A stretch of DNA of 38,605 nucleotides from Umezawaea endophytica. Its GTDB lineage: Bacteria > Actinomycetota > Actinomycetes > Mycobacteriales > Pseudonocardiaceae. The DNA lies in contig NZ_JANYMP010000053.1 in assembly GCF_025061645.1 (NCBI RefSeq), positions 1 through 38,605 of the forward strand, read 5' to 3'. The translations under genes were made by a program, and so were the position numbers. Below are positions 24,795 to 33,450 of this stretch, one piece after another (positions within the stretch are counted from its first letter, which is position 1; each line of letters begins with the position of its first letter). Under the pieces are notes generated by a model, which saw only the letters and a program-made list of their open reading frames with translations, did not search any database and was not told the origin of the DNA.

Positions 24795-27059
24795 ATGACC
24801 ACCCACGTCGTCGGATTCGACACCCTCGGCAAGCACGACACCGCGATCGCGGGCGGCAAGGGGGCGAACCTCGGCGAACTCACCGGCGCCGGCCTGCCCG
24901 TGCCACCCGGTTTCGTGATCACCGCCGACGCCTACCTCGCCTCGATGGAGCGCGGTGGGACCCGCGACGAACTGCGGTCCGCGCTCGACACCGCCCTGCT
25001 GTCGGTCGACAGCCCGAACGAGCTGACCGCGGCGTGCGAACTGCTCCAGGATCTCGTGCGCAAGGCCGGAGTCCCGGACGACGTCCGCACGGCCGTCCTC
25101 GACGCCTACCGCGCTCTCGGACCGGGCGCCTCCGTCGCGGTGCGGTCGTCGGCGACCTCGGAGGACGGCGCCGGGACGTCGTTCGCGGGCATGAACGCCA
25201 CCTACACCAACGTGACCGGCGACGCCGACCTGGTCGAGCGCGTGCGGGACTGCTGGGCGTCGCTGTTCGGCCCGCGCGTCATCGCCTACCGGGCGAGCAG
25301 GCAGATCATCGAGGAGCCCGCCATCGCCGTGGTCGTGCAGCGGATGGTCGACTCCGAGCGGTCCGGTGTGGCGTTCACCGCCGACCCGTCCACCGGCAAC
25401 CGGGACCGCGTCGTCGTCGAAGGCGCGTTCGGCCTCGGTGAGGTCGTGGTCAGCGGCGCCGTGGAACCCGACACCTACGTGCTGGCCAAGACCGGACCGC
25501 GGCTGTTGGAAGCCCGTGTCGGGCACCAGACCCACAAGATCGTCCGCGGCCCGGACGGCGCCGACCTGCGCGTCGACCTCGACGAGCACACCGGGGCCGA
25601 ACGGGTGCTGACCGACGACGAGGCCATCGACCTGGCCCGGCTCGCGTTGCGGGTCGAGGAGCACTACGGCACGCCCCAGGACCTGGAGTGGGCTATCGCG
25701 GAGGGCTGGACGTGGCTCGTGCAGTCCCGGCCCATCACCACCCTCGACGAAGGTGAGGCGCCAGGAACGGTGTTGCTGAACGGGCTTTCCGCGTCGCCCG
25801 GTATGGCGAGCGGCCGGGTCCGCCTGCTGGCCTCGCCATCGGAGGGCCACCGGTTCGTCGACGGCGAGATCCTGGTGGCGACCATGACCAACCCGGACTG
25901 GGTTCCCACGATGCGCCGCGCGGCCGCCCTGGTGACCGACGGTGGCGGCATGACCTGCCACGCCGCGATCGTGGCCAGGGAACTGCGCGTGCCGTGTGTC
26001 GTCGGCACCCGCAAGGCCACCCAGGTCCTGCGCGACGGTGAGGTCGTGACCGTGGACGGCGCGGGTGGGCGGGTGCTCGAAGGCGCGGTCGGCGGCCCGG
26101 TCCACACCCAGCCCCGACCGGAGGCCCCGACTACAGCGGGTGCGGTCGAGACGCTGGCCACCCGCCTCTACGTGAACCTCGCGATGCCCGAGCACGCCGA
26201 GGAGGTCGCGGCCCTGCCGGTCGACGGCGTCGGCCTGCTGCGGGCGGAGTTCATGCTCACCGAGGCGCTGAAGGGCACCCACCCCCGGTACCTGCTCGCC
26301 CACGAGACCGGCGACGAGTTCGCCACGGCCATGACCGAGGCACTGTTGCGGATCACTCGGGCGTTCTACCCGCGGCCCGTGGTGTACCGCGCCATCGACT
26401 TCCGCACCAACGAGTTCCACGACCTCGTGGGCGGCGCGGACTTCGAGCCGCACGAGGACAACCCGATGATCGGCTACCGGGGCTGCTACCGGTACGTCAA
26501 GGAGCCGATGCTGTTCGGCCGCGAACTCGACGTGCTGTCGAGGGTTCGGGAGCAGACGCCGAACCTACACCTGATGATCCCGTTCGTGCGCACGAAGTGG
26601 GAACTGGAGGCGTGCCTGGAGCAGATCGACGCGAGTCCTCTCGGCCGCCAGCGCGGCCTGCACCGGTGGGTCATGGCCGAGGTCCCCTCGGTCGCCTACT
26701 GGATCCCCGAGTACGCCAAGGCGGGCATCGACGGAGTGTCCATCGGCAGCAACGACCTCACGCAGCTCGTGCTGGGGGTCGACCGCGACTCCGAGGTGTG
26801 CGCCGAACTGTTCGACGAGTCCGACCCGGCGGTGCTCGACTTCATCACCCGGATCATCCGGGCCGCGAACGACACCGGCATCACGTCGTCGCTGTGCGGG
26901 CAGGCGCCGTCCAACCGGCCGGAGTTCGCCGAACACCTGGTGCGCCAAGGGATCACCTCGATCTCGGTGAACGCCGACGCCGTGCACGCCGCCAGGTCGG
27001 TGATCGGCTCGGCGGAACGCAGGCTGCTGCTCGGCGCGGCCGTCCAGGCGGGGAGGTGA
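24795..27059 (+). CDS. ppsA: phosphoenolpyruvate synthase (pyruvate, water dikinase)
   Basis: This 754-residue enzyme converts pyruvate, ATP and water to PEP, AMP and phosphate, or may run in reverse when ATP is low. The ATP-grasp domain (residues 1 to about 320) opens with [10 protein letters not shown] and contains SSATSEDG. The swivelling domain bears the phosphohistidine H389 in [14 protein letters not shown]. The C-terminal PEP/pyruvate barrel (about 440-745) contains [15 protein letters not shown] and [12 protein letters not shown] with the reactive Cys. Length is close to the usual 790. AAGGAGATGCC precedes the ATG. It lies downstream of a DosR-like box and forms an operon with the nitroreductase gene. 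Confidence 0.95.
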   Translation: MTTHVVGFDTLGKHDTAIAGGKGANLGELTGAGLPVPPGFVITADAYLASMERGGTRDELRSALDTALLSVDSPNELTAACELLQDLVRKAGVPDDVRTAVLDAYRALGPGASVAVRSSATSEDGAGTSFAGMNATYTNVTGDADLVERVRDCWASLFGPRVIAYRASRQIIEEPAIAVVVQRMVDSERSGVAFTADPSTGNRDRVVVEGAFGLGEVVVSGAVEPDTYVLAKTGPRLLEARVGHQTHKIVRGPDGADLRVDLDEHTGAERVLTDDEAIDLARLALRVEEHYGTPQDLEWAIAEGWTWLVQSRPITTLDEGEAPGTVLLNGLSASPGMASGRVRLLASPSEGHRFVDGEILVATMTNPDWVPTMRRAAALVTDGGGMTCHAAIVARELRVPCVVGTRKATQVLRDGEVVTVDGAGGRVLEGAVGGPVHTQPRPEAPTTAGAVETLATRLYVNLAMPEHAEEVAALPVDGVGLLRAEFMLTEALKGTHPRYLLAHETGDEFATAMTEALLRITRAFYPRPVVYRAIDFRTNEFHDLVGGADFEPHEDNPMIGYRGCYRYVKEPMLFGRELDVLSRVREQTPNLHLMIPFVRTKWELEACLEQIDASPLGRQRGLHRWVMAEVPSVAYWIPEYAKAGIDGVSIGSNDLTQLVLGVDRDSEVCAELFDESDPAVLDFITRIIRAANDTGITSSLCGQAPSNRPEFAEHLVRQGITSISVNADAVHAARSVIGSAERRLLLGAAVQAGR

Positions 27060-27064
27060 GCACG

Positions 27065-28081
27065 ATGCGGGACGACCGCCCCGACACCGACACCGTCCGA
27101 GCCGTGGTCGAACTGGCCGGACTGGCCCCGTCGGTCCACAACTCGCAGCCGTGGCGGTGGCGCGCGGGCGACGACTCGGTGCGGCTGTTCGCGGACCCCG
27201 ACCGGCACCTGCCCGCCACCGATCCCGAAGGACGCGACCTGCTGATCAGCTGCGGCGCGGCGCTGCACCACCTGCGGGTCGGTTTCGCCGCGCTCGGCTG
27301 GGCAACGGTGGTCCGCCGCCTGCCCAACGCCGCCGATCCGGACCACCTGGCGACGGTGACGTTCTACCCCCGACAAGCGAGCGGCGAGGACATCGCGCTC
27401 TCGGCGGCCATCCCGCACCGGCGAACCGACCGCAGGCGGTTCAGCTCGTGGACGGTACCCGCCGAACTGGTGCGGGTGCTGGTCGAACGCGCCGCCGAAC
27501 ACGGCGCGATCCTCGTGCCCGCCGACGACCAGGGCGACCGCCTCCGGATCACCTCGGCCATCAACGCCGCGTCCTGGCAACAGGGCATGGACCCCTCCTA
27601 CGCCACCGAACTGGCGGCGTGGTCGGGGCGCGGGCGAAGCGCGCAGGAGGGCGTGCCCGCCGCGAACATCCCCTCCTCACCGGTCTCGCACGGCGACACC
27701 GACATGCGGCCGTTCCCCAACGGCGAGCTGCGGGTGTCACCACCGGGGTGGGAGGAGGACGCCGGTGAACTGCTACTGCTGGCGACCTCCTCCGACGACC
27801 GCGGGTCCCGGCTCCGCGCCGGGGAGGCGGTGAGCGCGGTGCTGTTGACGGCGACCGATCTCCGGCTCGCCACGTGCCCCCTCAGCCAGCCGCTGGAGAT
27901 CACCGCCACCAGGGAACTCCTGCGCGAGCAGGTGCTCGACGACGTGGCGTTCCCGCAGTTGGTCATCCGGGTCGGCTGGGCCCCGGTGAGCGGTGAGCCG
28001 CTACCCGCCACACCTCGCCGCGATGTCGCCGACGTGCTCGACATCCGTTCACCCTGGCATCCGCGAGGAGGTCACTCCTGA
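27065..28081 (+). CDS. Acg-type nitroreductase-fold protein
   Basis: This 338-residue protein has two nitroreductase-like halves: the N-terminal AGLAPSVHNSQPWRWR typical of FMN-binding members, and a second half with DRGSRLRAGEAVSAVLLTAT and ending VIRVGWAP. This is the layout of mycobacterial Acg (Rv2032) and Rv3131, both DosR-regulated. Acg is reported to hold FMN buried, and may not act as a classical reductase. The ATG at 27065 has GGGAGG at a good distance; a GTG at 27056 overlapping the ppsA stop is an alternative. It ends 150 bases before a terminator hairpin. Confidence 0.9.
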   Translation: MRDDRPDTDTVRAVVELAGLAPSVHNSQPWRWRAGDDSVRLFADPDRHLPATDPEGRDLLISCGAALHHLRVGFAALGWATVVRRLPNAADPDHLATVTFYPRQASGEDIALSAAIPHRRTDRRRFSSWTVPAELVRVLVERAAEHGAILVPADDQGDRLRITSAINAASWQQGMDPSYATELAAWSGRGRSAQEGVPAANIPSSPVSHGDTDMRPFPNGELRVSPPGWEEDAGELLLLATSSDDRGSRLRAGEAVSAVLLTATDLRLATCPLSQPLEITATRELLREQVLDDVAFPQLVIRVGWAPVSGEPLPATPRRDVADVLDIRSPWHPRGGHS

Positions 28082-28228
28082 CCGACCTCCTCACCTCGGG
28101 GAGACCGTCGCGGACGCGGCACTCCTCGTCGCAGGCGGGGGTGGACCACCGACTTCGCCGCTTCCGACCACGGCCGGGTGTCCGGGATCCGGGGCACGAC
28201 GGCGTCACCACCGACTCCGGGACGAATT

Positions 28229-28261
28229 CGCCCCCGTGCCGATGTTTCCGGCACGGGGGCG
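28229..28261. terminator. terminator hairpin
   Basis: Arms 28229-28241 and 28249-28261 pair perfectly over 13 bases with a seven-base loop. It lies after the nitroreductase gene and just before the converging hsp20 remnant. The bases from 28082 to 28228 hold no recognised gene. Confidence 0.75.
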
Positions 28262-28274
28262 TCGTGGCGACCGT

Positions 28275-28420
28275 TCACTCCGCAGGGACGCCGACCCGGA
28301 TCTTGCGGGCCTGCGTCGGTTCGCCGACCGGCACGCGGATCTCCAGGATGCCCCTGTCGTACTTGGCGGAGATCGCTCGGCGTCCGCTCTGACGGGCAGC
28401 GGGATCGCCCGGCGGGTCAT
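28275..28420 (-). pseudogene. hsp20/alpha-crystallin C-terminal remnant
   Basis: Reverse-strand codons ending at the TGA 28275-28277 read AISAKYDRGILEIRVPVGEP, then TQARKIRVGVPAE, the closing strands and tail of a small heat shock protein. Just upstream a different frame reads MTRRAIPLPVRADAER, the preceding strand of the alpha-crystallin fold; a one-base loss (ERISA expected) joins the two. The rest of the protein is absent: the DUF4389 gene ends at 28494. HspX/Acr is a hallmark DosR gene, so this is a decayed island member. The evidence is the pattern across the frame break, not a full-length homologue. Confidence 0.75.
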
Positions 28421-28493
28421 GCCAGGTGACGGACCCCGCACACGGGTACTACGTCCTCACCCCACGCCCGCGACGGTTTCCTCCACCTGCCCG

Positions 28494-29888
28494 TCAGTCC
28501 TCCGAGGACTGCTCGGAATCCACGGCCTCGGGTGACGTGGTGCGGCGGCGCTCGAACGCGTGCATCGCGGCGATGAGCAGCATCGTCCCTCCGAGCGACA
28601 CGAGCAGCACACCGCCGAGCAGCGCCCCCGTCGAGACAGGTCCCAGGGCGGGCACCGTCGCCCGCGCCGACAGCTCCGTGTCCACGACCTTCCCGTTGTC
28701 CGCGTTGCGCGCGACCACGGCCCAGGTCCCCTGTTCGGCCCGCCACGTCAGCGATCCCGTCCCGGACGCCGCCCAGGCGGGCTGGGCGACGGGAAGAGGG
28801 CCTCCCGCCTGGTGCCGGTAGTCCACCTCGGCTCCGGCAGGCCACACCTCGTCGTGCTCGACGCCTTCGAGGTAGCGGGCCACGTCGTCAGCGGGGCCGA
28901 TGCCGACGACCACGTCGTCGTCCGCGCGGAGCCGGACCTCGCCGAGCCAGTCCTCCGCGATCCGCCACCGGGCCTCGGTCCAACGCAGGTCGATCGCCCC
29001 GAACGACAGCGCGTAACCGCTGCTGTGGAACGACTTCGTCCCGGCCACGAGGTACCCGTCCGCGTCGCGCTGGGTCGAGTGCGCCCACAGCCCGATGGCT
29101 CCTGCCGCCGAGACGAGCGACCCGGTGCCGAGCAGCAGGGCGCCGATCACGACGGCCGCGACCCGGCCGCCGGTCCACCCGCTCGACGGGGGTGGTGGCG
29201 GCTCCTGGTCGATCGTCGTCACACCGGGTTCATCGCCCCCGGTGTCCAGTCGGAACGGCGGGTAGGCGTCGGTCATCAAGCCGGCATAGGCGGCGACGCG
29301 CAGCGCCCACCTGTCCATGCCCAGCAGGAAGTCGAAGAGCCCGCGCGGGTAGCGGCCGGTGACCAGCAGCGCCACCCCGGCGAACAGCGCGACCAGACCG
29401 ACCAGACCGCCGCCCGCGCTGTAGGCCCACTGCCCCGCCTGCGAGGCGGCGTACCCGCCCCCGCCGAGGAAGATCCCGACAACCAGGTAGTGCGGGATCG
29501 CCAACAGCCACCACTTCACCAGCACCAGCCCGCGCGACAGGTGTTCGGGGTAGGCGATATCCAGCGCCGCCGGGTAGTTCGGTTCGGGACCGAGGCTGAA
29601 CGGCGGGTACTGGTCGGTGCCCAGCGCCCCGTAGGTGTAGTAGGCGACGCGCCACGTCCAGCGCAGCACGCCGAGGGTGAAGTCGAACAGGGGTCGCGGA
29701 TAGCGGCCGGCGAACAGGATGCCGAAGAAGGCGAGCACCGTGCACGCCGCGAAGCCCGCCCACAAGAACGCGAGCACGACGTAGTGCGGTATCGCCAGCA
29801 ACCACTTCACCAGCCAGAGCCACCTGCTCAGTCCAGGGTCGAGTCGTCCGCGCACCCTCACCGGGTAGCGGGCAGCCGCCGTGGTCAT
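28494..29888 (-). CDS. DUF4389-domain membrane protein
   Basis: This 464-residue protein has a duplicated N-terminal unit: WLVKWLLAIPHYVVL...RPLFDFTLGVLRW...YPPFSL (residues about 22-98) and VKWWLLAIPHYLVV...RGLFDFLLGMDRW...YPPFRL (about 124-211), both DUF4389. Two membrane segments occur in each. A further membrane helix at about 237-258 precedes an extracytoplasmic domain and a last helix at about 420-440, with an acidic C-terminus. GGAGGAGACGTGAC precedes the ATG. It lies downstream of the hpf gene on the same strand. Function is unknown. Confidence 0.85.
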   Translation of the reverse strand: MTTAAARYPVRVRGRLDPGLSRWLWLVKWLLAIPHYVVLAFLWAGFAACTVLAFFGILFAGRYPRPLFDFTLGVLRWTWRVAYYTYGALGTDQYPPFSLGPEPNYPAALDIAYPEHLSRGLVLVKWWLLAIPHYLVVGIFLGGGGYAASQAGQWAYSAGGGLVGLVALFAGVALLVTGRYPRGLFDFLLGMDRWALRVAAYAGLMTDAYPPFRLDTGGDEPGVTTIDQEPPPPPSSGWTGGRVAAVVIGALLLGTGSLVSAAGAIGLWAHSTQRDADGYLVAGTKSFHSSGYALSFGAIDLRWTEARWRIAEDWLGEVRLRADDDVVVGIGPADDVARYLEGVEHDEVWPAGAEVDYRHQAGGPLPVAQPAWAASGTGSLTWRAEQGTWAVVARNADNGKVVDTELSARATVPALGPVSTGALLGGVLLVSLGGTMLLIAAMHAFERRRTTSPEAVDSEQSSED

Positions 29889-29912
29889 GTCACGTCTCCT
29901 CCGCGTGGACGT

Positions 29913-29925
29913 GGACTGTTCGTCC
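29913..29925. promoter_or_regulatory. possible DosR-like box, DUF4389 gene
   Basis: GGACTGTTCGTCC has GGAC/GTCC ends with a five-base spacer, like the copy at 16439. It lies 24 bases upstream of the DUF4389 start, between it and hpf, which is close for an activator site. Weak. Confidence 0.3.
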
Positions 29926-29936
29926 GGAGTGGATGG

Positions 29937-30251
29937 TCAGTCGTGCGATTTGAGCAGCAGGTCGCGCATCCGGTCGTGCAACTGGTCGATCGCCTCGGTG
30001 TAGGTGCTCGCCGTCACCTCGGCGTTCAGACCGGCGCCGTTCACGGTCAACCGGGCGTGCGCGACGACGAGCGGCCGGGCCCGGCGACCGGCCGTCGTCG
30101 TCAGCCTCACGGCCGCGAGGTCGACCGAACCGGGTGCGTACCTCGCGAGCGGGGCGATCTTCGCCACCGCGTAGTCGCGCGCGTTGCCGGGCACCTTCGA
30201 GGTGAGCGAAACCTGGACGTTCTCGATGACGTTCTGCCCTGCGTGGCGCAT
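29937..30251 (-). CDS. short HPF/RaiA-like ribosome-associated protein
   Basis: This 104-residue protein fits the S30AE/HPF fold: an amphipathic opening (NVIENVQVSLTSKVPGNARD), then YAVAKIAPLARYAPGSVDLA, alternating strands, and a final helix YTEAIDQLHDRMRDLLLKS. It lacks the C-terminal domain of long HPF. HPF/RaiA proteins bind the 30S subunit and stabilise idle ribosomes; the mycobacterial DosR-regulated Rv0079 and Rv1738 have related folds. GAGGAG before the ATG at 30251 supports this start over the longer open frame. A DosR-like box lies about 80 bases upstream. The call rests on pattern, with moderate certainty. Confidence 0.7.
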   Translation of the reverse strand: MRHAGQNVIENVQVSLTSKVPGNARDYAVAKIAPLARYAPGSVDLAAVRLTTTAGRRARPLVVAHARLTVNGAGLNAEVTASTYTEAIDQLHDRMRDLLLKSHD

Positions 30252-30331
30252 GTCTTCTCCTCTTCGGTCGTGCGGTTCCACGCTCGTTCACAGTGGGCGA
30301 CGGGGAGAGAGGCGAAGCGGCTGACGTCCAC

Positions 30332-30345
30332 GGGACCTCGGACCC
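30332..30345. promoter_or_regulatory. DosR-like box upstream of hpf
   Basis: GGGACCTCGGACCC has a perfect left arm and one right-arm change (GACCC for GTCCC), and lies about 80 bases upstream of the hpf-like start on the reverse strand. Confidence 0.5.
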
Positions 30346-30400
30346 TGCTGGCCCGGCAGAAGTCCTCGGTGCGGGGTGGCGATCAGCGGGAGCAGGCGCC

Positions 30401-30450
30401 CATTAATTGAAGAAGTTTGCAAGTCCTAAGATGATGTAGTCTTCAGGACA
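30401..30450. promoter_or_regulatory. AT-rich promoter/operator candidate
   Basis: This is one of the few AT-rich stretches in the window. TGAAGA at 30408-30413 and TCTTCA at 30440-30445 form inverted arms. TTGCAA at 30417 and TAGTCT at 30437 could be promoter elements, but the spacing (14) is short. It precedes the 58-residue ORF and the sulP operon, so it may hold the operator for the ArsR-family product of that operon. Confidence 0.4.
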
Positions 30451-30475
30451 CCACGATCGCCCCGCTGGAGGCCGG

Positions 30476-30652
30476 ATGAGCGAGTTCGCGACCACGGTGC
30501 GTGCCAGGGTCGAATCGGCGCGCCAGTCCGTCCGGGCGGCGAGGGAGACAGGCGACGAGGAACTCGCGGGCCTGCACGAGGCCGACCTCGGGAACCTGGA
30601 ACGCCTGGCCCGCGAGCACGGCGTCGACCTCGGTGATGAGCCGGCGTGCTGA
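30476..30652 (+). CDS. 58-residue helical protein, upstream of sulP
   Basis: An ATG at 30476 opens a 58-codon frame ending TGA at 30650-30652. The product is charged and helical: SEFATTVRARVESARQSV, then RETGDEELAGLHEADLGN, with no membrane segment and one Cys at the end. TGGAGGCCGG precedes the ATG. It overlaps the start of the SulP frame at 30636 by 17 bases, as expected for coupled genes. No family is recognised; a regulatory or accessory role next to the transporter is possible. Confidence 0.65.
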   Translation: MSEFATTVRARVESARQSVRAARETGDEELAGLHEADLGNLERLAREHGVDLGDEPAC

Positions 30653-32312
30653 TTCCGCCGCCACGGCTCCGGGGCTCCCGCTGATGCCGCGGTCCCTGCT
30701 GCCCGGCCGGGCCGAGTTCCGGTCGTTCGCCCTGTCACCTCGGCACGACCTGCTGGCCGGGGTGACGGTGGCGATCGTGGCGCTGCCGCTCGCGCTGGGA
30801 TTCGGTATCGCCTCCGGGCTCGGTGCCGCGGCCGGTCTGGTCACGGCGATCGTGGCGGGTGCGATAGCGGCCGTCTTCGGCGGTTCCAGCCTCCAGGTGT
30901 CCGGGCCGACCGGGGCCATGACCGTCGTGCTGGTCCCGATCGTGGCGGCTCACGGGCCCGGTGGTGTGCTGGCGGTCGGCCTGATGGCGGGCGCGCTGCT
31001 GATCGGGCTGGCCGTGGTGCGAGCGGGCCGGTACATGCGGTACGTGCCCGCACCGGTGGTCGAGGGGTTCACCCTGGGCATCGCCGGGGTGATCGCGTTG
31101 CAGCAGGTCCCCGCGGCGCTCGGTGTGCCGACGCCACACGGTGACCAGGTCGCGGTGAGCGCGGCGAAAGCCGTCGCCGAGTTCGCCGCGAACCCGACCT
31201 GGCAGGCCATCACGCTCGCGCTGGGCGTGGCGTCGATGATGATGCTGGGCGCCCGGTGGCGCCCAGCGATCCCGTTCTCCCTGGTCGCGGTGGCCGTGGC
31301 GACGGTCACCGCCTGGGCCCTGGACCTGCCGGTGGCGCGCATCGGCGCCCTGCCGTCGACGCTGCCCACGCCATCGCTGGCGTTCCTGGACCTGACCGCA
31401 CTCACCACCCTGCTGCCATCCGCCGTGGCGGTCGCGGCGCTCGCCGCCCTGGAGAGCCTGCTGTCCGCCACGGTGGCGGACGCGATGAGCGTCGGCGAAC
31501 GCCACGACCCGGACAAGGAACTGTTCGGCCAAGGCCTGGCCAACCTGGTCACCCCGCTGTTCGGCGGCGTGCCCGCGACCGCGGCCATCGCCCGAACGGC
31601 GGTCAACGTCCGGGCGGGGGCGAGGTCGCGGCTGGCAGCACTCAGCCACGCGCTCGTCCTGGCCGTCATCGTGTTCACCGCGGCCCCGCTGGTGGGAGCG
31701 ATCCCCGTCGCGGCGCTGGCTGGGGTGTTGCTGGCCACCGCGGTCCGGATGGTCGAGGTCGGCTCGGTGCTGGCGCTGCTGCGCTCCACCCGTTCCGACG
31801 CGCTCGTCCTCGTCCTCACCGCCGCCACGACGCTGGCGCTGGACCTGGTCACGGCCGTCATCGTCGGTCTGGTCGTCGCCGGCGGCCTGGCACTGCGCGC
31901 CATCGCCAAGACCGCCCGCATGGAGGAGGTCGTCCTCGACCACAGCCACCACGACGAGGAGGAACGGGCGCTGCTGGCCGAGCACATCGTCGCCTACCGC
32001 CTGGACGGGCCGCTGTTCTTCGCCGCCGCGCACCGGTTCCTGCTGGAACTCACCGAGATCACCGACGTCAAGGTCGTCGTCCTCCGGCTCTCCCGCCTCA
32101 CCACCGTCGACGCCACCGGCGCGCTCGTGCTGCGCGACGTCGTCGAGCGGCTGGAGCACCGGGGTACCGCTGTGCTCGTGTCCGGCATCGAACCCGGCCA
32201 CGAACGCGTGCTCGACGCGCTCGGCCTGTCCATCCGCCTCCGAGCCCTGGGCCGGGTGTTCGCTTCGACGCCCGAGGCCATCGAGCACGCCCGCACCCTG
32301 CTGCGCGAGTAG
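30636..32312 (+). CDS. SulP-family anion transporter with STAS domain
   Basis: This 558-residue protein has an N-terminal SulP transporter core with many membrane segments from about residue 40 to about 430, including GGSSLQVSGPTGAMTV near residue 90, the hallmark of SulP/SLC26 proteins. A cytoplasmic STAS domain follows from about residue 445 to 555, ending in LTTVDATGALVLRD. Known substrates in the family include sulfate, bicarbonate and other anions; it cannot be chosen here. The start at 30636 overlaps the 58-residue ORF; a later ATG at 30684 is an alternative. An ArsR-family gene follows 110 bases later, an arrangement seen with SulP genes in actinobacteria. Confidence 0.9.
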   Translation: MSRRADSAATAPGLPLMPRSLLPGRAEFRSFALSPRHDLLAGVTVAIVALPLALGFGIASGLGAAAGLVTAIVAGAIAAVFGGSSLQVSGPTGAMTVVLVPIVAAHGPGGVLAVGLMAGALLIGLAVVRAGRYMRYVPAPVVEGFTLGIAGVIALQQVPAALGVPTPHGDQVAVSAAKAVAEFAANPTWQAITLALGVASMMMLGARWRPAIPFSLVAVAVATVTAWALDLPVARIGALPSTLPTPSLAFLDLTALTTLLPSAVAVAALAALESLLSATVADAMSVGERHDPDKELFGQGLANLVTPLFGGVPATAAIARTAVNVRAGARSRLAALSHALVLAVIVFTAAPLVGAIPVAALAGVLLATAVRMVEVGSVLALLRSTRSDALVLVLTAATTLALDLVTAVIVGLVVAGGLALRAIAKTARMEEVVLDHSHHDEEERALLAEHIVAYRLDGPLFFAAAHRFLLELTEITDVKVVVLRLSRLTTVDATGALVLRDVVERLEHRGTAVLVSGIEPGHERVLDALGLSIRLRALGRVFASTPEAIEHARTLLRE

Positions 32313-32422
32313 AGCGGGCGGCGGCGTTGCTAAAGTCCGACGATCAGACGGAGAGGTGGGAGGCGGCACGTGACCACGACGAGCGCCGCACCCGACTCAC
32401 GACGCGACAACGGCGGAACCCC

Positions 32423-32785
32423 ATGAGCAGGCCCCTCTACCAACTGAAGGCGGAGTTCTTCAAGACACTGGGGCACCCGGCCCGCATCAGGGTCCTGGAA
32501 CTGCTCAGCGAACGCGAACACGCCGTCGCGGAACTCCTGCCGGAACTCGACATCGAACCGTCGAACCTGTCGCAGCAACTGGCGGTGCTCCGCCGCGCGG
32601 GCCTCGTCGTCACCCGCAAGGAGGGGTCCACCGTGTACTACTCCTTGACCAGCCCCCACGTGGCGGAACTGCTGGCGGTGGCGCGCACGATCCTCACCAC
32701 CGTCCTCTCCGGACAGGCCGAGCTGCTGGAAGACCTCCGCAACCCCGACCCCGCCTCGCCTGCCAAAAGCCACGTCACCGGCTAG
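32423..32785 (+). CDS. ArsR-family winged-helix regulator, no Cys
   Basis: This 120-residue protein has the SmtB/ArsR DNA-binding fold: AEFFKTLGHPARIRVLELL, the recognition region LDIEPSNLSQQLAVLRRAGL, and wing RKEGSTVYYSL. It contains no Cys, so it lacks the Cys pair used for metals in classical ArsR, and the effector may be something else. The ribosome binding site is weak. It lies downstream of sulP in the same direction, which suggests it controls that operon. Confidence 0.88.
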   Translation: MSRPLYQLKAEFFKTLGHPARIRVLELLSEREHAVAELLPELDIEPSNLSQQLAVLRRAGLVVTRKEGSTVYYSLTSPHVAELLAVARTILTTVLSGQAELLEDLRNPDPASPAKSHVTG

Positions 32786-32869
32786 CCGCACCGCCCTTGA
32801 AAACAGTGGTACGGCCACGCCGTGATCGCTGGTGCGCCGACCACACGGCAACAATCACCGAACGCCGCG

Positions 32870-33298
32870 CGGGACGGGACGACCTGGGCGAGGTCGCAGA
32901 CCGGGCCAAGCGGGTCCGGTCGTCCACCGCGACGTGCAGGTAGTCGTAGCCGATGCCCCGGCCGCGGACCGCCTCGCTGCGGCCGTGCATCCGCCACCCG
33001 CCGCCTGCGGGCGCACCCGGCCCAGTTTCTTGGCGTCGATGTGCAGCAGGTCGCCGGGGTGAGCGCGTTCGTAGCGGACCGCTGTGGCGGGTGGTCAGGA
33101 TGCGCTGCTCGACCTCGAGCGGGGTGCGTCGAGGGCTCAAGGCGGACGTGAGGTGCGGTCGAGCAGTCCGGCATCGCCCTCGTGTCGGTGTCGGGTGAGC
33201 CATGTGTGCACGGTGGTGCGGGAGATCCCGAGTTGTTCGGCGATGCGGACCCCGGAGGTCCTCGCTTGTTCAATTCGACGCACCTTCCTCAACCTCAT
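32870..33298 (-). pseudogene. IS481-like transposase remnant
   Basis: Three reverse-strand fragments in different frames make up a truncated transposase. From an ATG at 33298 comes a helix-turn-helix region, AEQLGISRTTVHTWLTRHRH then LLDRTSRPP, ended by a stop at 33137. Next, shifted, PRRTPLEVEQRIL. Then LLHIDAKKLGRVRP, RMHGRSEAVRGRGIGYDYLH and VAVDDRTRLA, which match the start of the DDE catalytic domain of IS481 transposases (HID has the first catalytic Asp). The rest of the catalytic domain is missing, so it cannot be active. The left edge is uncertain. The flanks 32786-32869 and 33299-33450 hold no recognised gene, and no terminal repeats were found. Confidence 0.75.
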
Positions 33299-33450
33299 TA
33301 GTCACAACACCCAGCGCCACCACCCAACGCGTTGGCGCCCCTCGAGCTTGCCCCCGTCCCCACGCTCGATGTGGAGGACGTTGGCGTCACCGCCGGAGGC
33401 ACGAACGACCCGATACCCGATCCGGCGCAGGGTTCACGTCCGCACGTCCA

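Noticed and set aside
23850-26453. 867-codon reverse frame over the permease and ppsA genes
   Set aside because: It is antisense to ppsA, whose catalytic motifs are intact; no family resemblance in the reverse product.
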